Assembly (NCBI RefSeq): GCF_008119665.1
Contig: NZ_CP043046.1
Span: 4,092,001 to 4,156,000 of the forward strand
Direction: 5' to 3'
From: Pigmentiphaga aceris
Lineage (GTDB): Bacteria > Pseudomonadota > Gammaproteobacteria > Burkholderiales > Burkholderiaceae_B
Length of the DNA stretch: 64,000 bases
Below, in pieces: positions 25,659-34,362 of the stretch. The notes beneath the pieces were generated by a model. That model was not told where the DNA came from. It made no database searches and saw only the letters and a program-made list of their open reading frames with translations. How positions within the stretch are numbered: the stretch's first letter is position 1; the number at the start of each line of letters is the position of its first letter. The translations under genes and the position numbers were made by a program.

Positions 25659-27599
25659 TCAGGCTTTGAAACGTCCCACCAGGCTTTGCAGTTGCTCGGA
25701 CAACTGCGCCAGTTCCTGCGAATCGCGGTGGGCGGAATGTGCAAGCGTTTCGACCAACTGCGCATCGTTCTGAATCTGCGCAATGTGCCCGTTGATGTAT
25801 TCCGCGACTTTGTGCTGCTCTTCCGCCGCCGTGGCGATCTGACTGTTCTGGTCGCGGATGTTGTCCACCGTTTCGCGAATCTGCTCGAAGCTCTGGTTCG
25901 CCAGACTGATGCGCTCGACGCTGGACTGCGACATCGTCAGGCTGCTTTCCATCTGACGTGTCACTTCCTTGGTGCGCCGCGCCAGGCCGCCCAGCAGGCC
26001 GTCGATTTCACCGGTGGACGTAGCAGCACGCTGAGCCAGCGCACGCACTTCGTCGGCCACCACCGCAAAACCACGTCCTTGTTCACCCGCGCGCGCTGCC
26101 TCAATCGCCGCGTTGAGCGCCAGCAAATTGGTCTGTTCCGCAATCGAACGGATGGTGCCGAGAATCGTGTTGATGTTCTGGCTGTCCTTTTCCAGCGCCT
26201 GCAACGCCAGTGCGGACTGCTTCAGGTTCTCGCTCAAGCGCGTCACGCTGTCGCTGGCATCTTCGATCTGGGCCTGTCCGGCGTGTGCCTGGCGTTGACC
26301 GGCATCGGCGGAGCTTGCCGCCTCGCCACAGGAACGGGCTACTTCGTTGGCGGTGGTGACCATCTCGTGGAAAGCGGTCGACACCATTTCCACCGCACCA
26401 CGCTGACGTTCGGCCATGTCGTTCATGTCTTGCGCCACGCGCGTCGACCCCTCAGAGGTCACGCGCAAGGCCGCCGACGATTCAACGATGCGTTGAACCA
26501 GCTGACGAATCGTGCCCAGGAACTGATTGAACCAGCCGGCGAGCACGGCCGTTTCATCCTTGCCCTGCACCGCAAGGTTGCGCCGAAGGTCACCTTCGCC
26601 TTGTGCGATATCTTCCAGACCATTCGTGACACTGCGAATCGGGTTGACGATCAGCTTTGCAAACACGGTGCCCAGGACAGCAAACACGGCTGCCAACACC
26701 AGCACGATCAATCCGATCTGCCATGCCAGTGCATTGGCCTTGGCCATGACTTCACTGTGTTCGATCAGGCCGATGAAACGCAGGCCCAGGCTTGGCGAGG
26801 CCCAAGCATTCGCCATGTAACGCTTGCCATCGATGACCACTTCGAGCAGACCGTTTGCGTTCGCCATCTTGGCGTAATCACCGCCCAGATCGGCCAGCGA
26901 CTTGAAGTTATGCGCGGCGTTGCCGGGGTCGACCAGCACGTTGCCATTGCTTTCAGCCAGGATCAGGTAACCGCTCTGGCCGATCTTGATCTGCTTGACC
27001 AGGTCGGTCAGTTGCTTGAGCGATACGTCCAGTCCCACCACGCCAGCAAGATTGCCCTGCGCGTCGTTGACGGTTCGCACCGTGCCAACCAGCACCGCGT
27101 CATCACGCGCCCAGTAATAGGCGGCGGTGCGAAGCGTTTTACCTGGTGCCGCCACTGCGGTCTTGTACCAGGGGCGCACACGCGGGTCGTAAGCCTTGAG
27201 ACTCGCGTCACGCGGCCAGCTGGAATAACCGCCATCGACCCGCCCGTATGACAGGTATGCCGTCGTGGGGTGCGACTTGGCAAAACGCTCGAAGATCGTT
27301 TCCAGCGTTTTATTGGTTTCCGGCAGGGGAATGCTGGCGGCATCTTCAGACGAATAGTTCTTCAGGGTCGGTGCCGCGACGATTTCGGGCAGGCTTGCCA
27401 CGTATTCGACGGTCTCGTTGATGCCCTTGAAGAACATGCTCATGGCATTGTCGATCTGGCGGATCTCGCGGCTGCTGCCGTCGAGGAAGTCCGCCTCGGC
27501 CTGCGCACGCTGGTTGTAGATGATCACGGCAGCCACCAGCAGGATGGGTACGCACGCAATCGTGGCAAACGCCCAGGTCAGCTTCTGCTTGATATTCAC
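25659..27599 (-). CDS. Methyl-accepting chemotaxis protein with dCache sensor
   Basis: 646 aa from a GTG. TM1 about 8-28, a double-Cache periplasmic sensor about 35-270 ([54 protein letters not shown]), TM2 about 290-312, HAMP about 313-367 and the MCP signalling hairpin with the conserved tip ([20 protein letters not shown]). No C-terminal CheB/CheR-binding pentapeptide is visible. No che genes are nearby, so this is an orphan receptor; the dCache pocket often senses amino or organic acids, but the ligand cannot be read here. Confidence 0.93.
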   Translation of the reverse strand: MNIKQKLTWAFATIACVPILLVAAVIIYNQRAQAEADFLDGSSREIRQIDNAMSMFFKGINETVEYVASLPEIVAAPTLKNYSSEDAASIPLPETNKTLETIFERFAKSHPTTAYLSYGRVDGGYSSWPRDASLKAYDPRVRPWYKTAVAAPGKTLRTAAYYWARDDAVLVGTVRTVNDAQGNLAGVVGLDVSLKQLTDLVKQIKIGQSGYLILAESNGNVLVDPGNAAHNFKSLADLGGDYAKMANANGLLEVVIDGKRYMANAWASPSLGLRFIGLIEHSEVMAKANALAWQIGLIVLVLAAVFAVLGTVFAKLIVNPIRSVTNGLEDIAQGEGDLRRNLAVQGKDETAVLAGWFNQFLGTIRQLVQRIVESSAALRVTSEGSTRVAQDMNDMAERQRGAVEMVSTAFHEMVTTANEVARSCGEAASSADAGQRQAHAGQAQIEDASDSVTRLSENLKQSALALQALEKDSQNINTILGTIRSIAEQTNLLALNAAIEAARAGEQGRGFAVVADEVRALAQRAATSTGEIDGLLGGLARRTKEVTRQMESSLTMSQSSVERISLANQSFEQIRETVDNIRDQNSQIATAAEEQHKVAEYINGHIAQIQNDAQLVETLAHSAHRDSQELAQLSEQLQSLVGRFKA

Positions 27600-27927
27600 T
27601 TGTGGGCTCTAGGATGAAGGTGGTCCGCGACAAGGCATATGCTTATCGCCAGGAAGGTAATCAGGTTATCGGCAGTCCAGATAGCAGCTTGAGGGCTGGC
27701 GCGATGGAAGGTGCGCGTGAGCGTGCGCCGGGATCTGCGGCAGGCAGATCGGCAGTTGACATACGTTGCGTATGTCTTTGGAGTGCGTGTAATGAACGCG
27801 TGCGTCAGGCAACTGCCTTTGCGTATCGGTTCAAGCCCCGCACCGTGGGTGCAAGGCTTGAAACCGACATCTATCTTTCAACCGATCTGGTGCTCCACAA
27901 CCCAGTGGATCACCAGATCAACACCGA
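27600..27927. other. 328-base intergenic region between chemoreceptor and dehydrogenase
   Basis: No gene called. It is the 5' region of the minus-strand chemoreceptor and the 3' region of the dehydrogenase. The only marked structure is a perfect palindrome, GACATACG-TTG-CGTATGTC at 27758-27776, about 160 bases before the chemoreceptor start. A small plus-strand open frame at 27602 has no site or recognisable product. Confidence 0.5.
27758..27776. promoter_or_regulatory. Candidate operator upstream of the chemoreceptor gene
   Basis: Two 8-base arms, GACATACG and CGTATGTC, with a 3-base spacer form a perfect 19-base palindrome, the geometry of a dimeric regulator site. The regulator is unknown. 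Confidence 0.4.
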
Positions 27928-29379
27928 TCAGACACCCAGTTCAGAGACGAACTTGGTGACCAGATAGGCGTCCAGGCCTTCGGTGCCGCCTTCGCTGCCG
28001 TGGCCGCTGTCCTTCACGCCACCGAAAGGCGTCTCGGGCAAGGCAATGCCGGAATGGTTGATCGACACCATGCCGCTTTCCAGCTCGTTACTGATGTCGA
28101 TGCTGGTCTTCAGCGAACGGGTGAACACGTAGGATGCCAAGCCGAAAGGCAAGGCATTGGCGCGTTCCACCACTTCGTCGAAGCTGTTGAAGCGATACAG
28201 CGACGAGATCGGGCCGAAGGGCTCCTCATAAGCCACCAGCGCATCATCCGGCACGTCGACCAGGGTCGTCGGCGCGAAGAAGTAACCGGCGCGATCCAGC
28301 TTGCCACCACCCGACAGGGCACGTGCGCCACGGCTGACCGCATCGTCCACCAGGCGCGTCATGGCTTCCACGCGTTGCGACTTCACCAGCGGGCCCATTT
28401 GTGTGCCCTGCTCGCCACCGGCACCCACCACCAGCGAACGCACCTTGGCGGCGTAGGCTTCGGCGAACTTGTCATGAATGTCGTTGTGCACGTAGAAGCG
28501 CGACGGCGACACGCAGACCTGACCGGCGTTGCGGTGCTTCATGGCAACCGCGGTGTTCACTGCGGCATCGACATCGGCGTCGGCGAAGACGATCAGCGGG
28601 GCGTGGCCGCCGAGTTCCATGGTCGAACGCTTCATGTGCAGGCCGGCCAGCGAGGCCAGTTGCTTGCCCACCGGCACCGAGCCGGTGAACGAGATCTTGC
28701 GGATGATCGGCGACGGGATCAGGTGGTTCGACACCTCGGCCGGGTTGCCGTAGACCAGGTTCAGCACGCCCTTGGGCAGGCCGGCGTCGGCAAAGCAGCG
28801 CACCAGTTCGATGCAGGATGCCGGGGTATCTTCCGGTCCCTTGATGATGATCGAGCAACCGGCTGCAATCGCACCGGCGATCTTGCGCACGGCTTGGTTG
28901 ACCGGGAAGTTCCAGGGCGTGAACGCGGCCACCGGGCCGATGGCTTCGCGAATGACCGAAGCACGCACCGAGTTGCCACGCGCCGGGATCACCCGGCCGT
29001 AGGCACGGCGGGCTTCTTCGGCATACCACTCGATGTGGTCCGGCGCAGCCTTGGCTTCCATCAGGGCTTCAGCCAGCGGCTTGCCCTGTTCCTTGGTGAT
29101 CAGGCCGGCGATCAGCTCGGCACGTTCACGGGCGAAGGCGGCAGCGCGGCGCAGAGCCCAATAACGGTCGTGGGCCTGGGTGCGTTTCCACACACGGAAA
29201 CCGCGTTGTGCGGCGGCCAGTGCGGCATCCAGCTCGCTGATACCGGCCAGGGGCAGTTCGCCAAGCACCGTTTCATCAGCAGGGTTGTAGACCTTGAGCG
29301 TTCCGCCCGAGGCCTGGAACACCCATTCACCGTCGATGTACAAACCCAGCTTCGCGTAGTTCTGCTTGTCGTCAGACAT
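27928..29379 (-). CDS. NAD(P)-dependent succinate-semialdehyde-type aldehyde dehydrogenase
   Basis: 483 aa from the ATG at 29379 (MSDDKQNYAKLGLYIDGEW), matching the usual 480-490 aa; an upstream in-frame extension to 29466 lacks a site. ALDH hallmarks are complete: FTPWNFPVNQ, FTGSVPVGKQLA cofactor loop, general base in MELGGHAPLIV and nucleophile in NAGQVCVSPSRF. The C-terminal SINHSGIALPETPFGGVKDSGHG block is that of the GabD/SSADH group. It probably oxidises succinate semialdehyde or a related semialdehyde. It lies 194 bases downstream of a CaiB-type CoA-transferase on the same strand, which suggests a shared acid catabolic route. Confidence 0.88.
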   Translation of the reverse strand: MSDDKQNYAKLGLYIDGEWVFQASGGTLKVYNPADETVLGELPLAGISELDAALAAAQRGFRVWKRTQAHDRYWALRRAAAFARERAELIAGLITKEQGKPLAEALMEAKAAPDHIEWYAEEARRAYGRVIPARGNSVRASVIREAIGPVAAFTPWNFPVNQAVRKIAGAIAAGCSIIIKGPEDTPASCIELVRCFADAGLPKGVLNLVYGNPAEVSNHLIPSPIIRKISFTGSVPVGKQLASLAGLHMKRSTMELGGHAPLIVFADADVDAAVNTAVAMKHRNAGQVCVSPSRFYVHNDIHDKFAEAYAAKVRSLVVGAGGEQGTQMGPLVKSQRVEAMTRLVDDAVSRGARALSGGGKLDRAGYFFAPTTLVDVPDDALVAYEEPFGPISSLYRFNSFDEVVERANALPFGLASYVFTRSLKTSIDISNELESGMVSINHSGIALPETPFGGVKDSGHGSEGGTEGLDAYLVTKFVSELGV

Positions 29380-29573
29380 TGTGAAAATCCCGTTGGTTGA
29401 GGCTGCAACCCTGCCTTGATGCCAAGCGGCGCTGGCAGAGCGCGCACGTCTGCCATCGTAGCGCATGGATCAGGCGCGGCGATACCTAGATGCCGGCCAG
29501 GTGGCCATGCAATCCAGCAGACCATGAACCATGGTCACCACAATGCCAAGGCCGATTTTCCTGCCCCAGTGCA

Positions 29574-30974
29574 TCACTGGGTGTTCCGTGCCGCATCGGG
29601 CCATGCGGCGGGTGCGCGGTGCAAGGGTCCGGCCGGCAGATGCCAGCGCATGCGTGCTTCGCCGACCGTTACCGGGGCAAGCAGGCGTCGGGCCGGCCCC
29701 CATGCCGTCGCCTCAAGCTCAAAGGCCAGATCGGCGCTGGTTTCCGGGGCCAGCGGTGCCGGCGGTGGGTCGATGTCGGGGGCATCCATCAGCAGCTTGG
29801 CGGTGCGCGCGAGCGACACCTGGGCGCGTGCGCCGGCACCGGTCGTCAGGCGTTCGGCCAAGCCTCGCAAGGCCGCAGCAGCCAACAAGTAGCCGGTGCC
29901 GTGATCCAGCCCCTGTACCGGCAGCGGAACCGGCTTGTCCTTGCCTGCCCAACGCATGCCGGCCTCGGCAATGCCGCAGCTCATCTGCACCAGGCTGTCG
30001 AAACCGCGTCGTGCTTGCCACGGCCCCTGCCATCCATAGGCATTGAGCGACACATCGACCAAACCCGGGCAATGCTGCTGCCGCCACTCGGCACCAAAGC
30101 CCAGGTTCTCCAGCGCATCGGCGCGGTAGCCGTGCAGGAAGACATCCGCTTCCGACAACAGCACCCCAAAGCGTTCGCGGTCTGCGGCAATCGTCAGGTT
30201 CAGCTGGGTGCACTGCTTGCCCAAGGTCATTTCCGGCACCAGGCCGGGCTCGTCCCACCACGGCGGATCGATACGCAGCACTTCCGCCCCGAAACCCGCC
30301 AGAAACCGGCTTGCGGTCGGCCCGGCCAGCACACGGGTCAGGTCCAGCACCCGCAAGCCTTGCAACGGCCGTGCAGGCGTGCCGCGCCACGGCGTTCGTG
30401 TCCCTGGCAATCCATGATTCCACAGCACCAGCGGGTCAGCACCCACCGCGATGCCCTGCGGATGGGCCAGCCATGCGGCGTGATCCCGCATGGCTGCCGC
30501 ACAACCGCCCGCCTGAACCACCGCAGTTTCCAGCGCGTCTTTGTCCCACTGCGCCACTGACTCCGCCATGGTGTCGTAGCTGCGGCAGTCACCCAATACG
30601 CGCTTCGCAGCACGGCGGTGATGCGGGGCGTTGGTGTGCAGGCGAATCCAGCCGTCACGGGTGGGATAGTCGGCGGCAAGCTCGTCGCGCGCCGATGGCG
30701 GCGTCCAGTTCTGCGGGCGCAAGGACATGTCGAACCAGAACGACGCCAGTCGTCCATCCACCTTGACCTGCGATGCCATGCCGCCTTGCGCTTCGATCAC
30801 CTCGGACAAGGCCAGTGCAGCCGATCCGACCGTGGCTTGCGCAAGCATAGACACCGGGAACGCCGACGGCAGACCCCCGGCCAGTGACAGTGACACATCA
30901 TCGAGGCGCGCAGCATCCCCGCGCATGGCTTGCCAGATCTCGGGCAGGAAGATATCGGTGCGTGCGTCGGACAT
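29574..30974 (-). CDS. CaiB/BaiF (family III) CoA-transferase, two-half form
   Basis: 466 aa. The ATG has GGAG 6 bases upstream. The signature that normally opens a family III CoA-transferase (RVLDLTRVLAGPTASRF, GFGAEVLRIDPP) appears only at residues 207-238, preceded by about 200 residues resembling the C-terminal parts of the family (ADYPTRDGWIRLHTN, RVLGDCRSYDTM). It is thus a tandem or permuted layout. The second half carries DVFLHGYRADALENLGFG and SLNAYGWQGPW blocks. Family members transfer CoA between organic acids. The substrate is unknown; the downstream semialdehyde dehydrogenase points to a dicarboxylic acid. Confidence 0.82.
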   Translation of the reverse strand: MSDARTDIFLPEIWQAMRGDAARLDDVSLSLAGGLPSAFPVSMLAQATVGSAALALSEVIEAQGGMASQVKVDGRLASFWFDMSLRPQNWTPPSARDELAADYPTRDGWIRLHTNAPHHRRAAKRVLGDCRSYDTMAESVAQWDKDALETAVVQAGGCAAAMRDHAAWLAHPQGIAVGADPLVLWNHGLPGTRTPWRGTPARPLQGLRVLDLTRVLAGPTASRFLAGFGAEVLRIDPPWWDEPGLVPEMTLGKQCTQLNLTIAADRERFGVLLSEADVFLHGYRADALENLGFGAEWRQQHCPGLVDVSLNAYGWQGPWQARRGFDSLVQMSCGIAEAGMRWAGKDKPVPLPVQGLDHGTGYLLAAAALRGLAERLTTGAGARAQVSLARTAKLLMDAPDIDPPPAPLAPETSADLAFELEATAWGPARRLLAPVTVGEARMRWHLPAGPLHRAPAAWPDAARNTQ

Positions 30975-31139
30975 GCGGGGCTCCAGATCAGGAACACGAA
31001 TCAGGGACAGTAATTCAGGACAAAAATCAGGAACACATTAGCGGAAACTCGACACCCGCGTCGGCAGCGCATGACGGCACACGACCGGCACACCATTTGC
31101 TGTCCCACCGACGGAGTCTTTTTTCATCAGGAGAGCAGC

Positions 31140-31679
31140 ATGCCCGAGAAGAAAACCGTTGCCGCCGCGAAGCAGGACAAGCGCGCCGGCAAGTCCGCTT
31201 CGACCCAGGCCGGCGAGTTCGTGAAGGAACAGATCGACCACATTCGCGAAGGCAAACATGGCGCGCGCAACACCGAGCAGGCGATTGCGATTGGCTTGTC
31301 TGAAGCACGCCGCGCCGGCGTGAAAGTCGCCGCACCGTCAAAGCGCCCGGCGCCTGCCAAACGTGCCGAGGGCGAGAAGACACGCAAGAAAGCCAACACT
31401 GACCTCAAGCGCGGTGAACAACCCACCATGCGCAAATCGCCGACGCGCGTGCGTGCCAGTGTCCGGGCCTTGAAACGCGAAGGCAGCGCGCCCGCCTCGG
31501 GCGTGGCCTTGTCGCATCACGCCAAGCGGACGGCAAGCACCCGCACTGCAGCAGATCGTTCGGCGGCCGCCCGCAAGGGTGCAGCCACCAAGGGCGCGGC
31601 TGGCCGGTCCGAGGCCGCGAAGAAGGCTGCGCGTACACGTGCAGCAAACCGTGCCGCACAAAGCCAGGCAGCACGCTGA
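31140..31679 (+). CDS. DUF6496-type basic protein with Lys/Ala/Arg-rich tail
   Basis: 179 aa from the ATG at 31140, which has AGGAG 7 bases upstream (an in-frame ATG at 31071 lacks a site). Residues 1-65 are a compact conserved part (GEFVKEQIDHIREGKHGARN, AIAIGLSEARRAGVKVAAP) that I recognise as DUF6496. Residues 66-179 are low-complexity and strongly basic (many Lys, Arg, Ala), similar in composition to histone H1-like nucleoid proteins. A nucleic-acid-binding role is possible but unproven. It heads a run of small hydrophilic genes. Confidence 0.8.
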   Translation: MPEKKTVAAAKQDKRAGKSASTQAGEFVKEQIDHIREGKHGARNTEQAIAIGLSEARRAGVKVAAPSKRPAPAKRAEGEKTRKKANTDLKRGEQPTMRKSPTRVRASVRALKREGSAPASGVALSHHAKRTASTRTAADRSAAARKGAATKGAAGRSEAAKKAARTRAANRAAQSQAAR

Positions 31680-31705
31680 ACTTTCATCCGATCAGGAGCA
31701 CTTTC

Positions 31706-31909
31706 ATGACGCAGAAAAAGCCAACCAAAACCGAACAGCCGGGTCAACAGCAGCAGGCGCAGGCCGATGACGTGTCGCGCGACGAACAACGCAGTCACGG
31801 CAGCGAACAGAATCGCAGCAAGAAAGACGGCCACACCAGCCAGATCGGCACCGGTGCCGATCAGCAGAGCGGGCGCAATCACGGGCAAGGGGCCCGGCGT
31901 CCGAACTGA
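31706..31909 (+). CDS. Small Gln/Lys-rich disordered protein
   Basis: 67 aa, extremely hydrophilic, with no hydrophobic cluster (GQQQQAQADDVSRDEQ, SRKKDGHTSQ-like stretch). An AGGAG site lies 9 bases before the ATG, and the gene follows the DUF6496 gene by 26 bases, so both are likely in one message. The composition resembles stress-induced, intrinsically disordered small proteins. I do not recognise a family. Confidence 0.62.
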   Translation: MTQKKPTKTEQPGQQQQAQADDVSRDEQRSHGSEQNRSKKDGHTSQIGTGADQQSGRNHGQGARRPN

Positions 31910-32041
31910 TACGCCATGTCTAACCACGCCACCGCAAATGTTGCGGTGCGTGGTATTGATGGAGATTCGCGCGCCCTCGATGGCCTATTGGTCACGAGGG
32001 CGCGCTACACTGCGGGCCGCCTCTTATGCTGTCGGTCTGCC

Positions 32042-32287
32042 ATGTCAGGAAATCCGCCCTCGGCCGTTGCCGATTTTTTTGCCGCTTTCGAAGTAGCCAG
32101 CCAGTCGATGGAAGCTACCTTGCCGCTGCCCGGCAGCGAACAGGCCGCTGCGCCCGTGGTGGTTACCAAGGCACCGGCGGCCAAGAAACCCAGCACCACC
32201 AACAAGAAGCGCAAGAATGGGTTGGGCACGACGGGTGTCGACCTGGGTGGTCTGAATGCCGACTTGCCCTCTGCGTTTGGAAAGTAA
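32042..32287 (+). CDS. Small hypothetical protein with Lys-rich middle
   Basis: 81 aa from the ATG at 32042 (MSGNPPSAVADFFAAFEVA), chosen because the sequence upstream of it back to 31916 looks non-conserved; neither start has a good ribosome site. An amphipathic N-terminal helix is followed by a Lys-rich stretch (KKPSTTNKKRKNG) and a glycine-containing C-terminus (LGGLNADLPSAFGK). No family recognised. It may belong to the same small-protein cluster. Confidence 0.5.
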   Translation: MSGNPPSAVADFFAAFEVASQSMEATLPLPGSEQAAAPVVVTKAPAAKKPSTTNKKRKNGLGTTGVDLGGLNADLPSAFGK

Positions 32288-32612
32288 TTCGGCAAATAAG
32301 ACGTTCAGCATCACAGGTCAGCCAGCGCGTTCTTCAAGCGCGCAACCAACGCCTTCGATCGCGTTCGCTCATCGAGCCTGACTGCACACGCAGGGCATCT
32401 TGCGTGAATTTCCTGCATGGAAATCAATGTATTGCGACCAATGCAATGCAGCGCGATGACCTGTCAACTATGCATACACTTTCATCAGACCGACACCCAG
32501 CGCGGTAAAGACGGCGTCGTTGCAGGCCTTTGCTGCAGTGCAAGGGATATCCGGGATATCCATGTGTATACATCGGCGCTAGCCTTGCCGGGCCATTAAT
32601 TCCAGGACGAGC
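32288..32612. other. 325-base intergenic region upstream of the MFS gene
   Basis: No gene called. It holds three adjacent palindromes at 32546-32573: GGATATCC twice (32546-32553 and 32555-32562) and TGTATACA (32566-32573), just before the transporter. The rest shows nothing I can name. Confidence 0.5.
32546..32573. promoter_or_regulatory. Candidate operator cluster upstream of the MFS gene
   Basis: Two copies of the palindrome GGATATCC one base apart, followed after 3 bases by TGTATACA. The TGTATACA element is similar to sites of GntR/FCD-type regulators that often control this kind of transporter, but no regulator gene is adjacent. Confidence 0.4.
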
Positions 32613-33926
32613 ATGTCGACGCAAACCGCAACTCCCAATATTCCAGGTCCGCAAAGCGCCGAAGCCGATGCGGTCTACCGCAAGGTGGGCTGGCGCCTAC
32701 TGCCACTGCTGTTCATCGGCTATGTCGCGGCTTATCTCGACCGCGTGAACGTCGGGTTCGCCAAGCTTGAGATGCAAAGTGCGCTGCAATTCAGCGACAC
32801 GGTCTACGGCCTGGGTGCCGGGATCTTCTTCCTGGGCTATTTCATCTTCGAGATTCCCAGCAACATCATCCTGCACAAGGTAGGCGCGCGAAAATGGATC
32901 GCGCGCATCATGATCAGTTGGGGCCTGATATCGGCGGCGATGATGTTCGTCACCACGCCGATGTCCTTCTACATTCTGCGATTCCTGCTTGGGGTGGCGG
33001 AAGCAGGCTTCTTCCCCGGCATCATCCTGTACCTGACCTACTGGTACCCCGCCCATCGACGCAATCGCGCCACTTCGCTGTTCATGACGGCAATCGCGTT
33101 TGCCGGCCTGATCGGTGGCCCGCTGTCGGGCTGGATCATGCGTGACATGGCAGGCGTTGCCGGGCTGGGTGGCTGGCAATGGCTGTTCGTGCTGGAAGGT
33201 TTGCCGGCAGCAGCGCTTGGCCTGGTGGTGCTCAAGTATCTGGATGATCGCGTCAGCGAAGCCAAATGGCTGAACGCCAGCGAAAAAGCACTGATCGCGC
33301 GTGACATCGCGGCCGAGGCATCCACCAAGGCGGAAGCCAGCCCGTTGACCGTATTGCGCAATCCGCGTGTGTGGCTACTGGCCGGGGTGTACTTCTCGTT
33401 TGTGTCCGGTCTGTATGGCGTCAGCTTCTGGCTGCCGACCATCATCAAGTCGATCGGCGTTGCCGACCCCTTGCAGATCGGCCTGCTGAGCGCCATTCCG
33501 TGGTTCTTCGGCGTGGTCGCCATGTACCTGGTGGCACGCAATGCCGACCGGGTGCGCGAGCAACGCTGGCATGCGGCCATCGCCAGTCTGGTCGCGGCCA
33601 TCGGCCTGGTGATCAGCGTAAGCTTCCATGCCAACCAGTTCATCGCTATGTTTGGCCTGACCGTGGCGACCATGGGCATCATGTCCACGCTGCCGGTGTT
33701 CTGGGGCTTGCCCACGGCGTTCCTGGGCGGTGCGGCGGCAGCGGCCGGGATCGCCATGATCAATTCCTTCGGTAACCTGTCGGGGTTCACCGCACCGATC
33801 ATCATGGGCCGCATCGTCGATGCCACCAAGAGCACCGACATCGGGCTTTACATGCTGGCAGCCGTGCTGGTGGTGGGGGCGGTACTGGTCTTGTGTGTGA
33901 AGCCTGAAAAGGTCCAGAATATCTAA
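32613..33926 (+). CDS. MFS transporter, anion:cation symporter (ACS) family
   Basis: 437 aa with 12 predicted membrane segments. The ACS-family N-terminus is clear (YVAAYLDRVNVGFAKLEM) along with the loop motif VGARKWIARIMISWG and the FLLGVAEAGFFPGIILYLTYW segment. Relatives import organic anions such as tartrate, galactonate, phthalate or hydroxybenzoates together with protons. No catabolic gene is next to it, so the substrate stays open. The ATG has an AGGA site 8 bases upstream and the gene ends at a strong terminator. Confidence 0.92.
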   Translation: MSTQTATPNIPGPQSAEADAVYRKVGWRLLPLLFIGYVAAYLDRVNVGFAKLEMQSALQFSDTVYGLGAGIFFLGYFIFEIPSNIILHKVGARKWIARIMISWGLISAAMMFVTTPMSFYILRFLLGVAEAGFFPGIILYLTYWYPAHRRNRATSLFMTAIAFAGLIGGPLSGWIMRDMAGVAGLGGWQWLFVLEGLPAAALGLVVLKYLDDRVSEAKWLNASEKALIARDIAAEASTKAEASPLTVLRNPRVWLLAGVYFSFVSGLYGVSFWLPTIIKSIGVADPLQIGLLSAIPWFFGVVAMYLVARNADRVREQRWHAAIASLVAAIGLVISVSFHANQFIAMFGLTVATMGIMSTLPVFWGLPTAFLGGAAAAAGIAMINSFGNLSGFTAPIIMGRIVDATKSTDIGLYMLAAVLVVGAVLVLCVKPEKVQNI

Positions 33927-33991
33927 GCACTTTTTGGATTCAAGCGCAGTGTAGATCCAGGCACTGTTCCCACCGGGCACCCGTCCCATAC

Positions 33992-34025
33992 AAACGCCGA
34001 CCGCGCCTTGCCCGGTCGGCGTTTT
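33992..34025 (+). terminator. Rho-independent terminator of the MFS gene
   Basis: A perfect 12-bp stem (AAACGCCGACCG / CGGTCGGCGTTT) with a 9-base loop ends in TTTT. It separates the transporter from the kdp region. Confidence 0.92.
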
Positions 34026-34037
34026 GCATTCTGCACG

Positions 34038-34092
34038 CCGTTTTTACGCGCTTTTTATAGCGCCCCCGAGAACGTATATCCCGTTTTTACGC
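34038..34092 (+). promoter_or_regulatory. Candidate KdpE-binding and promoter region of the kdp operon
   Basis: A 12-base direct repeat CCGTTTTTACGC occurs at 34038-34049 and 34081-34092 (43-base offset, about four helical turns). Directly after the first copy lies CTTTTTATAGC, so TTTTTAC and TTTTTATA stand 11 bases apart, much like the tandem T-tract elements of known KdpE sites. It is about 90-140 bases before the first start codon of the operon. Confidence 0.55.
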
Positions 34093-34177
34093 TGGTTTTC
34101 CTACGCTGCAAGCCTACGCCCGAGCCACCTGTTGTGGCTTGGCTTGCACGGGGAGCGAAGCTCCCGGGAGAACCAAC

Positions 34178-34276
34178 GTGGACGCCGTCTACCTCATCAC
34201 TTTCGCCTTCTTTGTCAGCCTGACATTCGGATTGGCGCACTTCTGCGACGACTTGCTGCAGGGAGAGCGCTCATGA
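34178..34276 (+). CDS. 32-residue membrane peptide coupled to kdpF
   Basis: A GTG-initiated frame of 32 codons plus stop, preceded by a clear GGGAG site 7 bases upstream. It encodes one hydrophobic helix (YLITFAFFVSLTFGLAHF) followed by a charged tail ([10 protein letters not shown]). Its stop overlaps the kdpF start (ATGA at 34273-34276), and kdpF in turn overlaps kdpA, so three starts are coupled. Short membrane peptides upstream of kdpF are, to my recollection, also found in other Burkholderiales and usually left unannotated. A regulatory or assembly role in the Kdp complex is a guess. Confidence 0.65.
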   Translation: MDAVYLITFAFFVSLTFGLAHFCDDLLQGERS

Positions 34277-34362
34277 CCTGGCTCTACTTGCTTAGCGGCA
34301 GCGTTGCCGCCCTGCTGCTGGTCTATCTGGTGTTTGCCCTGTTCAAGCCGGAGAAATTCTGA
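34273..34362 (+). CDS. kdpF: KdpF small subunit of the K+-transporting ATPase
   Basis: 29 aa, a single transmembrane helix ([20 protein letters not shown]) ending KPEKF, the typical KdpF C-terminus. KdpF stabilises the KdpFABC complex in the inner membrane. The start overlaps the preceding small frame and the stop overlaps the kdpA start (TGATG). Confidence 0.93.
   Translation: MTWLYLLSGSVAALLLVYLVFALFKPEKF

Noticed and set aside
25686..27251. Long plus-strand frame opposite the chemoreceptor gene
   Set aside because: No domain or ribosome site; the chemoreceptor motifs lie on the minus strand.
34026..34177. Riboswitch in the kdp leader
   Set aside because: A GGGAGC-GAA-GCTCCC hairpin lies just before the first ribosome site, but no known aptamer pattern (such as the c-di-AMP class) is visible.
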